Shown here: positions 1-5,987 of the stretch, piece by piece
Layout: every line of letters begins with the position of its first letter
Numbering within the stretch: the first letter of the stretch is position 1
Origin: Candidatus Pollutiaquabacter sp.
GTDB lineage: Bacteria; Bacteroidota; Bacteroidia; AKYH767-A; 2013-40CM-41-45
Reading direction: 5' to 3'
DNA length: 7,172 nt
Assembly: GCA_903854075.1 (NCBI GenBank)
Contig: CAINVI010000248.1
Coordinates: 1 to 7,172 of the forward strand
The notes under the pieces: generated by a model
The model's database searches: none
Seen by the model: the letters and a program-made list of their open reading frames with translations, nothing else
What the model was told of the DNA's origin: nothing
Made by a program: the position numbers and the translations under genes

Positions 1-1671
1 CGACCGAAGTCAGCGACCTTTCGCACCTGTGATGTCGTTGGTCTGGACACCTTAGTGAAAGTAGCTACGGATGTTTTTGATCGTTGTCCCGCTGATGAGT
101 CCCGCGATACATTCCGACTGCCTGCATTCGTTCAGCAAATGATGGAACGGAAATGGCTGGGCGACAAAACCGGACAAGGTTTTTATAAAAAAGTTAAAAG
201 TGCAGATGGAAAGCGAGAGATTCTTTCGCTCGACCTCAACACTATGGACTACCGTGCCAAAGCAAAGGCGCGTTTCGCTACGTTGGAACAAACTAAGTCG
301 GTGGATGATGTCAAGCAGCGACTGCCGTTACTTTTTCATGGAAAAGACAAAGCCGGTGATTTTTACCGGGAATCCTTCTGCCGGTTATTCCATTATATTT
401 CCTTCCGTATTCCTGAAATCACAGAAGAAATCTCCAGTATCGATGAGGCGATTTGTGCCGGATTTGGCTGGGAGGTTGGTCCTTTTGCTACCTGGGAATT
501 ATTGGGGATTGAAAAAACGGTGAAGCTCATGGAGTCCATGGGACTTTCTCCGGCTGCATGGGTATATGAATTATTGGCGGTCGGTCATACTTCTTTCTTT
601 ACCTATTCTTCCGGAGTTGTGGCGGCCTACAACATTCCTGAAAAATCTTATCGACCATTGTCGGCTGCCGGAGGGTTGATTTTACTCGATAGTTATCGCG
701 ATAAAACAGTTTGGAAAAACGCCGGTTGTAATTTGATCGATATAGGTGACGGTGTACTTAACCTGGAATTCCGTACCAAAATGAATACCATGGGTGGCGA
801 AGTCATTCAAGGGGTGAACAAAGCCATTGAAATTGCCGAGAACGGATTTCGCGGACTAGTCATTGCTAATGAAGCACAGAATTTCTCTGCCGGAGCCAAT
901 CTGGCGATGATTTTCATGATGGCAACCGAGCAGGAATACGACGAAATCGATATGGCCATTCGCGTTTTCCAGCAAATGAATATGCGGGTTCGATATTCTT
1001 CTATTCCGGTTGTTGTTGCACCCCATGGAATGTCGTTGGGTGGTGGTTGTGAGATGACCTTGCATGCTGATAAAGTAGTAGCAGCAGCTGAAACGTATAC
1101 AGGATTGGTAGAATTTGGTGTCGGATTGATTCCCGGCGGAGGCGGAACTAAAGAGTTTGCACTTCGTGCAAGCGACGCGTATTCCGAAGGTAATATCGAT
1201 GAGCAACTGTTGCGTGATTATTTTTTAACCATTGCAATGGCTAAAGTGTCGACTTCCGGTCGCGAAGCTTTCGGTTTACATATCTTGAAAGAAGGCCGTG
1301 ATGAAGTCGTCATGAATCCTCGCCGAAGAATCACTGAAGCTAAACGCGCAGCGCTGTATTTGTCCGATGAAGGATATGTTGCGCCGGTCATGCGGAAAGA
1401 TATTAAAGTGTTGGGCAGAAGCGGACTCGGCATGTTTTATGCCGGTGCCAATGCCATGAAGTCGGGCAACTATATCAGTGAGCACGATCAGCTCATTTCT
1501 AAAAAACTCGCCTGGGTACTGTGCGGTGGTGATCTGTCGGCCTATACTACAGTGTCCGAAAATTATTTGCTAGACCTGGAGCGTGAAGCCTTCCTCTCGC
1601 TCTGCGGCGAACGCAAAACGCTGGAACGAATTCAAAGTATACTAACCACCGGTAAACCTCTTAGAAATTAA
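1..1671 (+). CDS. fadN: Bifunctional 3-hydroxyacyl-CoA dehydrogenase / enoyl-CoA hydratase, FadN type (5' end outside window)
   Basis: This cytoplasmic enzyme hydrates 2-enoyl-CoA and oxidises 3-hydroxyacyl-CoA with NAD+ in beta-oxidation. The frame is open from base 1, so the GTG at 55 is internal. 556 residues are visible; the family is usually about 790-800, so the Rossmann NAD domain and dehydrogenase His/Glu pair lie upstream. Visible residues 1-65 are the first helical dehydrogenase C-domain (FRTCDVVGLD, then WLGDKTGQGFY). Residues 121-178 are a second such domain. The crotonase domain starts near 241. It has oxyanion-hole segments SAGANL (296-301) and GMSLGGG (343-349), and both catalytic glutamates: E351 in GGGCE and E371 in GLVEFGVGLIPGGGGT, 20 apart as in rat enoyl-CoA hydratase. 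The C-terminus ends in TGKPLRN. The dehydrogenase-then-hydratase order is that of Bacillus FadN, the reverse of E. coli FadB. fadA and fadE downstream support the call. Confidence 0.93.
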   Translation, partial: RPKSATFRTCDVVGLDTLVKVATDVFDRCPADESRDTFRLPAFVQQMMERKWLGDKTGQGFYKKVKSADGKREILSLDLNTMDYRAKAKARFATLEQTKSVDDVKQRLPLLFHGKDKAGDFYRESFCRLFHYISFRIPEITEEISSIDEAICAGFGWEVGPFATWELLGIEKTVKLMESMGLSPAAWVYELLAVGHTSFFTYSSGVVAAYNIPEKSYRPLSAAGGLILLDSYRDKTVWKNAGCNLIDIGDGVLNLEFRTKMNTMGGEVIQGVNKAIEIAENGFRGLVIANEAQNFSAGANLAMIFMMATEQEYDEIDMAIRVFQQMNMRVRYSSIPVVVAPHGMSLGGGCEMTLHADKVVAAAETYTGLVEFGVGLIPGGGGTKEFALRASDAYSEGNIDEQLLRDYFLTIAMAKVSTSGREAFGLHILKEGRDEVVMNPRRRITEAKRAALYLSDEGYVAPVMRKDIKVLGRSGLGMFYAGANAMKSGNYISEHDQLISKKLAWVLCGGDLSAYTTVSENYLLDLEREAFLSLCGERKTLERIQSILTTGKPLRN

Positions 1672-1695
1672 CCACGAAAACCAACCATACATCAC

Positions 1696-2346
1696 ATGAA
1701 ACGAATGCGTAACCTTAAGCTGTTTTTCTTCATTTCACTGGCAGTCCTGCTTGGTCAGGATACTTTTGCTCAAATGCGCGAGGAAAAACCGAAATATGCT
1801 CCCGGTCGGGAAAAACACCGTAACAAGACCGACGAAATAGGCCGACGTCAAGGCTTGTGGATCGTCTACAACTCGTTTGGTGAAAAAGTATCCGAAACAG
1901 AGTATGTGAACGACAAGAAAGAAGGCGTTGACCGAAAATTCTACGGCTACGACAAAGTCCGGGAAGAAACGGAGTTTCTCGCCGGCGTGAAAGATGGTGT
2001 CTACACCAAGTATTACTTCTCCGGGCAAGCCATGCTGGAAGGCACTTATAAAGACGGAAAAAAAGATGGCAAGTGGACCAAGTTTTTTGAAGACGGTACC
2101 GTTCGCCAGGAAGGAAGTTATAAAAATGGTCTGCGTGACGGCGTTTGGAAGTCGTACAACAGAAAAGGTGCAACGATTTCTCAAGGTACCTACAAAGACG
2201 GTGTTGATGTAGCTGTTATTGAGGAGGGCAAGAAGAAAGCCGACGAGGCTAAGAAAGCTGCTGATAAAAAAGCAGCCGGAACAAAAGGAGCTCCGGTTCC
2301 TCCGGGTAAGGGTGCAGCTCCAGCCGATTCTACGAAGAAGAAATAA
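1696..2346 (+). CDS. Exported YwqK/MORN-2-type repeat protein with lysine/alanine-rich tail
   Basis: The protein has 216 residues and unknown function. Residues 1-25 look like a Sec signal peptide: basic start (MKRMRNLK), hydrophobic core, likely cleavage after the Ala of DTFA. No lipobox Cys is present, so a soluble periplasmic or secreted protein is inferred. Residues 50-169 are five gap-free 24-residue repeats of the form [KR]-[DE]-G-x-W...G...EG-x-Y-K-[DN]-G, as in MORN-2/YwqK proteins. Residues 170-216 are a low-complexity tail rich in Lys, Ala and Pro. Databases often label such proteins 'toxin-antitoxin YwqK family antitoxin'; an exported form makes that unlikely and I see no toxin gene. 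The gene starts 24 bases after fadN and ends 19 bases before fadA on the same strand, which suggests cotranscription. No Shine-Dalgarno sequence precedes the ATG. The gene is clearly real; its role is open. Confidence 0.85.
   Translation: MKRMRNLKLFFFISLAVLLGQDTFAQMREEKPKYAPGREKHRNKTDEIGRRQGLWIVYNSFGEKVSETEYVNDKKEGVDRKFYGYDKVREETEFLAGVKDGVYTKYYFSGQAMLEGTYKDGKKDGKWTKFFEDGTVRQEGSYKNGLRDGVWKSYNRKGATISQGTYKDGVDVAVIEEGKKKADEAKKAADKKAAGTKGAPVPPGKGAAPADSTKKK
1843..2202 (+). repeat. Five tandem 72-bp coding units (24-residue YwqK-like repeats)
   Basis: The units are 1843-1914, 1915-1986, 1987-2058, 2059-2130 and 2131-2202, with no insertion or deletion between them. Unit position 4 is Gly in all five. 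Position 13 is Gly in four (Asp in unit 2). Position 18 is Glu in four (Gln in unit 5). Position 21 is Tyr or Phe in all, and position 24 is Gly in four (Asp in unit 1). The repeat shows at protein level; the DNA copies have diverged, so it looks like an old duplication held by selection rather than a recent expansion. Confidence 0.85.
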
Positions 2347-2365
2347 GTTAATCTGTCCTCCATTC

Positions 2366-3541
2366 ATGGAAGCATACATCGTTGCCGGATTCCGTTCCGC
2401 TGTTGGGAAAGCGCCTAAAGGGCAGTTCAGGACGTTGCGTCCGGATGACCTTGGGGTGGAAGTGCTTCGTCATTTGATAGCCGCTATACCGTCACTCGAT
2501 AAGGAATTGATTGAGGATGTAATTGTTGGCAATGCAACTCCGGAAGCGGAGCAGGGATTAAACATGGGGCGAATGATTTCGCTGATGGGACTGGATACCG
2601 TAAAAGTGCCCGGTATGACAGTCAATCGTTATTGTGCATCAGGCTTGGAGACGATTGCCATTGCTGCCGCTAAAATTAAAGCCGGCATGGCCGACTGCAT
2701 CGTTGCAGGCGGCGTAGAATGTATGTCGCCGATTCCATTCGGTGGCTGGAAAATCGTTCCCAACTATAAATATGTGCAGTCCAATCCTGATTATTATTGG
2801 GGAATGGGATTGACGGCAGAAGCGGTTGCGCGCGAGTACAACGTTTCCCGTGAAGACCAGGATTTGTTTAGCTATCAATCGCACCAAAAAGCGGTAGCCG
2901 CAATTTCAGCCGGTAAATTCACCGAAGAAATCGTGCCCGTCAAAGTATCCGAAGTCTACTTGGATGCCGCAGAAAAACGGCAAGTCCGAGAAACTATGGT
3001 AGCGCAGGATGAAGGTCCGCGGGCTGATACTTCTTTAGAGAAAATGGCGCAACTCAAGCCTGTTTTTGATGCGAGAGGATCCGTAACTGCCGCTAACTCC
3101 TCACAGACCAGCGATGGTGCCGCTTTTGTTTTGGTGGTCAGCGAGAGAATGCTCAAACAATTGCAGGTACAGCCAATTGCGCGCTTCGTTGGATACGCCG
3201 TCAGCGGTGTGGAGCCTCGTATCATGGGCATCGGACCGGTGGAGGCAATTCCTGCCGTTTTGAAAAAGACTGGATTAAAACAATCCGATATTGACCTCGT
3301 TGAATTGAATGAAGCATTCGCCTCCCAGTCTCTGGCGGTTATCCGTAAGTTGGCACTTGATCCGGAACGTGTCAATGTCAACGGCGGCGCCATTGCTCTT
3401 GGTCATCCGCTGGGTTGTACCGGTTCCAAACTTTCCGTTCAGCTGATTAATGAACTGAAACGTCGGCAGGGGAAATACGGTATGGTTACCATGTGTGTGG
3501 GAACAGGACAAGGTGCAGCCGGAATTTTCGAACGTCTGTAA
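2366..3541 (+). CDS. fadA: Acetyl-CoA C-acyltransferase (3-ketoacyl-CoA thiolase)
   Basis: This thiolase cleaves 3-ketoacyl-CoA with CoA to acetyl-CoA and a shortened acyl-CoA, the last step of beta-oxidation, in the cytoplasm. The 391 residues equal the length of Bacillus subtilis FadA. The chosen ATG gives MEAYIVAGFRSAVGK, the normal thiolase start; the frame is open further upstream but only overlaps the preceding gene. Catalytic residues are all visible: nucleophile C90 in VNRYCASGLETI, NEAFA (315-319), H347 in GAIALGHPLGCTGS, and C377 in MCVGTGQG. The SSQTSDGAA segment (245-253) fits degradative thiolases better than biosynthetic acetoacetyl-CoA thiolases. It is the natural partner of FadN upstream and FadE downstream. 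No Shine-Dalgarno sequence precedes the start. Chain-length preference cannot be read from the sequence. Confidence 0.95.
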   Translation: MEAYIVAGFRSAVGKAPKGQFRTLRPDDLGVEVLRHLIAAIPSLDKELIEDVIVGNATPEAEQGLNMGRMISLMGLDTVKVPGMTVNRYCASGLETIAIAAAKIKAGMADCIVAGGVECMSPIPFGGWKIVPNYKYVQSNPDYYWGMGLTAEAVAREYNVSREDQDLFSYQSHQKAVAAISAGKFTEEIVPVKVSEVYLDAAEKRQVRETMVAQDEGPRADTSLEKMAQLKPVFDARGSVTAANSSQTSDGAAFVLVVSERMLKQLQVQPIARFVGYAVSGVEPRIMGIGPVEAIPAVLKKTGLKQSDIDLVELNEAFASQSLAVIRKLALDPERVNVNGGAIALGHPLGCTGSKLSVQLINELKRRQGKYGMVTMCVGTGQGAAGIFERL

Positions 3542-3571
3542 GGTTCTTCGGAATTCTGCCTTCTTTTTTTT
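3540..3571 (+). terminator. Possible weak intrinsic terminator after fadA
   Basis: Just past the fadA stop, AAGG (3540-3543) can pair with CCTT (3559-3562). Inside it, TTC (3544-3546) pairs with GAA (3551-3553) around a TTCG loop, leaving a 5-base bulge. Eight T residues follow at 3564-3571. The T tract and the C(TTCG)G tetraloop are good signs, but the stem is short and bulged, so read-through into fadE is likely. Confidence 0.35.
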
Positions 3572-3582
3572 CGAAAACATGA

Positions 3583-3616
3583 TATTTTTCAGTGCCCAAA
3601 TGGCTCGCTAGATTTA
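3583..3616 (+). promoter_or_regulatory. Possible Bacteroidota-type promoter for fadE
   Basis: TAGATTTA at 3609-3616 matches the Bacteroidota -7 consensus TAnnTTTG except for its last base. A T-rich stretch (3584-3590) lies about 18-20 bases upstream, where the -33 element would be, but it lacks the usual TTG. The start of transcription would fall about 20 bases before the fadE ATG. The match is weak and could be chance in this AT-rich gap. Confidence 0.22.
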
Positions 3617-3641
3617 ACTTCATCATTATTCCATTCCAACT

Positions 3642-5435
3642 ATGTCTCCGTTAACTTCTTCTGACGCTGCAAAAGGCGGCGAATTTCTCATCAAGACGAC
3701 GAATGCTTCGTCTGTTTTCATCCCCGAAGAACAGTCGGAAGAACAACGGATGATCGCTCAGACATGCAGTGATTTTCTCGACCACGAAGTTCATCCTTAC
3801 CTCGATCGTATCGATCAGCAGGAGGAAGGATTGATGCAGCAGATTCTTGATAAAGCCGGTGAACTTGGACTGCTGGGAATTTCGGTGCCGGAAGAATACG
3901 GTGGCTTCGGAAAGGATTTTACAACAAGTATGATTGCCACGGAAGCATTGGGCGCGGGTCATTCGTTTTCCGTTGCCTACGCAGCGCATACAGGAATTGG
4001 CACGTTGCCGATTTTGTTTTACGGCAATGATGAACAGAAGAAAAAATATTTACCGAAACTGACTACCGGAGAGTGGAAAGCAGCCTATTGTTTGACAGAG
4101 CCCGGTTCCGGATCGGATGCCAATTCAGGAAAAACGAAAGCGGTGCTTTCCGCCGACGGACAATCCTATATCATCAACGGCCAGAAGATGTGGATCACCA
4201 ATGGCGGGTTTGCGGATGTCTATGTGGTCTTTGCTAAAATCGATAACGATGAGAATTTAAGCGCTTTCATCGTTGAACGAACGTTTCCGGGAATATCACT
4301 CAACCCGGAAGAGCATAAGATGGGGATCAAAGGAAGCTCAACACGTCAAGTATTCTTCACAGACTGTCAGGTGCCGGTAGCTAATTTGTTGAGTGAACGC
4401 GGTAATGGCTTCAAGATCGCTGTGAACATTCTGAATCTCGGAAGGATCAAATTAGCAGGAGCAGCGCTTGGCGGCTCCAAACGCACCAGCACACTTTCCG
4501 TACGATATGCTAACGAGCGTCAGCAGTTTGGTCGACCGATTTCCAAATATGGTGCGATCCGCCACAAGTTAGCGGAACAGGCCATTCGTATTTATGCGTG
4601 TGAATCGGCGACCTATCGCTGTAGCCAGAATATCGAAGACGCAATCAATGCATTGAAAGCTTCCGGCATGGATGCAGCAAAAGCCAAGTTGAAAGGTGTT
4701 GAACAATTCGCCGTTGAAGCTGCTATATTGAAAGTGCACGGCAGTGAAGTGTTGGATTATGTTACGGACGAAGGGGTACAGATTTATGGCGGAATGGGTT
4801 ATAGTGCGGAAGCGCCGATGGAACGCGCCTACCGCGATTCTCGAATTAACCGGATTTTTGAAGGCACCAACGAGATCAATCGAATGCTTACTGTTGATAT
4901 GATGCTCAAGCGTGCGATGAAAGGAGAGCTTGATTTGATCGGACCTGCTACTGCGGTGGCCGGCGAGCTCATGCAGATTCCTGATTTCGGGGCAGTTTCC
5001 CATGAGCTTTTTGCTGCAGAAAAGAGCGCCGTAGCTAATTTTAAGAAAGCTGTGCTGTTGGTAGCTGGTGCTGCTGTTCAGAAGCTGATGATGCAGCTGG
5101 CAAAAGAACAGGAAGTGTTAATGTCCATCGCCGACATGATGATCGAACTGTATGTGATTGAATCGTTGCAATTGCGCGTGGAGAAATTAGTCAGTTTCAA
5201 AGGAGAAGCAGCTTGTGCCGCTCAACTCGATATTTTGCGCGTCTATCTTTATGATGCCGCAGACAGAATGCATAAATCCGGAAAAGATGCCATCAACGGT
5301 TTTGCGGAAGGCGATGAACAGCGCATGTTGTTGATGGGGATAAAACGCTTTACAAAAACGTCTTCTTTCAATGCCAAAGAGGCACGTCGTCGTATTGCAG
5401 AACAGTTAATCGCCGAGAATAAATACTGTTTTTAA
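3642..5435 (+). CDS. fadE: Acyl-CoA dehydrogenase, VLCAD/FadE-like
   Basis: This FAD enzyme oxidises acyl-CoA to trans-2-enoyl-CoA, the first step of beta-oxidation, passing electrons to an electron-transfer flavoprotein not encoded here. The 597 residues are close to Bacillus subtilis FadE (594) and longer than a typical 380-residue short/medium-chain enzyme. The helical N-domain begins near 26 (FIPEEQSEEQRMIAQ). The first family signature is CLTEPGSGSDA (150-160). The flavin-contact segment KMWITNGG (182-189) follows. The second signature spans 380-399 (Q..GG.GY..E....R...D). The catalytic base is E407 in RIFEGTNEINR. About 170 further residues form a helical extension like that of VLCAD/ACAD9, suggesting a preference for long chains and perhaps membrane association (inference). 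No signal peptide is seen. The ATG gives a short N-terminal leader before the conserved core. The gene lies 100 bases after fadA, so it may have its own promoter. Confidence 0.94.
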   Translation: MSPLTSSDAAKGGEFLIKTTNASSVFIPEEQSEEQRMIAQTCSDFLDHEVHPYLDRIDQQEEGLMQQILDKAGELGLLGISVPEEYGGFGKDFTTSMIATEALGAGHSFSVAYAAHTGIGTLPILFYGNDEQKKKYLPKLTTGEWKAAYCLTEPGSGSDANSGKTKAVLSADGQSYIINGQKMWITNGGFADVYVVFAKIDNDENLSAFIVERTFPGISLNPEEHKMGIKGSSTRQVFFTDCQVPVANLLSERGNGFKIAVNILNLGRIKLAGAALGGSKRTSTLSVRYANERQQFGRPISKYGAIRHKLAEQAIRIYACESATYRCSQNIEDAINALKASGMDAAKAKLKGVEQFAVEAAILKVHGSEVLDYVTDEGVQIYGGMGYSAEAPMERAYRDSRINRIFEGTNEINRMLTVDMMLKRAMKGELDLIGPATAVAGELMQIPDFGAVSHELFAAEKSAVANFKKAVLLVAGAAVQKLMMQLAKEQEVLMSIADMMIELYVIESLQLRVEKLVSFKGEAACAAQLDILRVYLYDAADRMHKSGKDAINGFAEGDEQRMLLMGIKRFTKTSSFNAKEARRRIAEQLIAENKYCF

Positions 5436-5440
5436 GCGAT

Positions 5441-5470
5441 TTTCCGGATTCGCCGGAAATGATTATCTTT
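5441..5470 (+). terminator. Hairpin after fadE, probable weak terminator
   Basis: TTTCCGG (5441-5447) and CCGGAAA (5453-5459) form a perfect 7-bp stem with a 5-base loop, starting 5 bases after the fadE stop. The stretch that follows (5460-5470) is T-rich but interrupted, so termination would be partial. It lies exactly between the metabolic cluster and the envelope genes, where a transcript end is expected. Confidence 0.45.
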
Positions 5471-5471
5471 A
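5464..5471 (+). promoter_or_regulatory. Possible -7 element before the HYC_CC_PP-like gene
   Basis: TATCTTTA matches the Bacteroidota -7 consensus TAnnTTTG at all fixed positions but the last. No convincing TTG is seen at -33; only a T run near 5440-5443. Transcription would start close to the ATG at 5477, giving a leaderless or almost leaderless message, and would exclude the ATG at 5459. Low confidence because of this awkward spacing. Confidence 0.25.
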
Positions 5472-5476
5472 GGTAT

Positions 5477-5926
5477 ATGAAAGCCCTGCGTACAATAATT
5501 TCTCTGGTGCTGACAGCAACGGTTTTGCTGGCTTCCAACGGAGTAGTGCTGGCTGTTCATACTTGTTTTACGGCCAAAACAACGGCCGTGTCCTTGTTTC
5601 ATCATGGTGCTTGTAAGTCCGAAAAGAAGCAAGCTTCTAAGCGCAAAGCCGATTGCTGCTCCCGAAAGAAAAATAAGTCCTCCGGTGATCATGTTTCTTC
5701 TTCCTGTTGTGTGGAAACCATCAGCTACAAAAAATCGGAGTTGTCAGGAACAGTTGATGTTACCGGTCCTGTGCTTATGCCGACCGTAACTAGTGTTATT
5801 GCAACTACAACAGTGCCGGAAATAAATGCATCCGTTTCTACAAACGACTTTTTGAATAAACCGCCGCCTCTCTGTTGTGCTGCGCATCCTGATTTTATTT
5901 TTGCCATCGGTACGTTGTTGATTTGA
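5477..5926 (+). CDS. Small exported Cys/His-rich protein, HYC_CC_PP family-like
   Basis: The protein has 149 residues. Residues 1-26 form a clear signal peptide (MKALRT, hydrophobic stretch, VVLA), so it acts outside the cytoplasm. The mature part starts at VHTC (27-30), in the place of the family's HYC motif but with Thr for Tyr. Cysteine pairs follow at 60-61, 77-78 and 133-134, with single Cys at 30 and 46 and five His (28, 42, 43, 72, 137). A PPP run (129-131) precedes the last pair, matching the PP part of the family name. The region 47-72 is rich in Lys and Ser. An in-frame ATG at 5459 would add six residues but lies in the hairpin, and this ATG gives the better signal peptide. The family has no proven function; the Cys/His content and the receptor gene 61 bases downstream suggest metal binding (inference). 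Confidence 0.72.
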   Translation: MKALRTIISLVLTATVLLASNGVVLAVHTCFTAKTTAVSLFHHGACKSEKKQASKRKADCCSRKKNKSSGDHVSSSCCVETISYKKSELSGTVDVTGPVLMPTVTSVIATTTVPEINASVSTNDFLNKPPPLCCAAHPDFIFAIGTLLI

Positions 5927-5987
5927 TTGTCGGCGGTTAGTACTGCTGTCTGTTGACGGCTATTACTCACTTTTTATCCGATCAATC

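Noticed and set aside
55..57. GTG as the start of the first gene
   Set aside because: The frame is open from base 1 and already encodes the conserved dehydrogenase segment FRTCDVVGLD before it, so the gene begins outside the window.
856..1206. Antisense open frame of 116 codons inside fadN
   Set aside because: It lies opposite the crotonase active-site region, which is strongly conserved in the sense frame, and it has no recognisable features.
1696..2346. Antitoxin of a toxin-antitoxin pair (database label of YwqK-like proteins)
   Set aside because: The protein has a signal peptide and no toxin-like gene is adjacent; both neighbours are beta-oxidation enzymes.
2219..2365. Upstream extension of the thiolase from a TTG codon
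   Set aside because: The extra 49 residues are the YwqK-like tail read in another frame. Thiolases start at the equivalent of MEAYIVAGFRSAVG, and the ATG at 2366 gives exactly the Bacillus FadA length.
1735..2379. Antisense open frame of 214 codons covering the YwqK-like gene
   Set aside because: The translation has no recognisable domain and the sense frame encodes a signal peptide and regular repeats. The antisense opening follows from the codon bias of the repeats.
5459..5476. Earlier ATG for the Cys-rich protein
   Set aside because: It overlaps the hairpin arm, adds MIIFRY before a typical basic signal-peptide start, and would lie upstream of the transcription start if the -7 element is real. 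It cannot be fully excluded.
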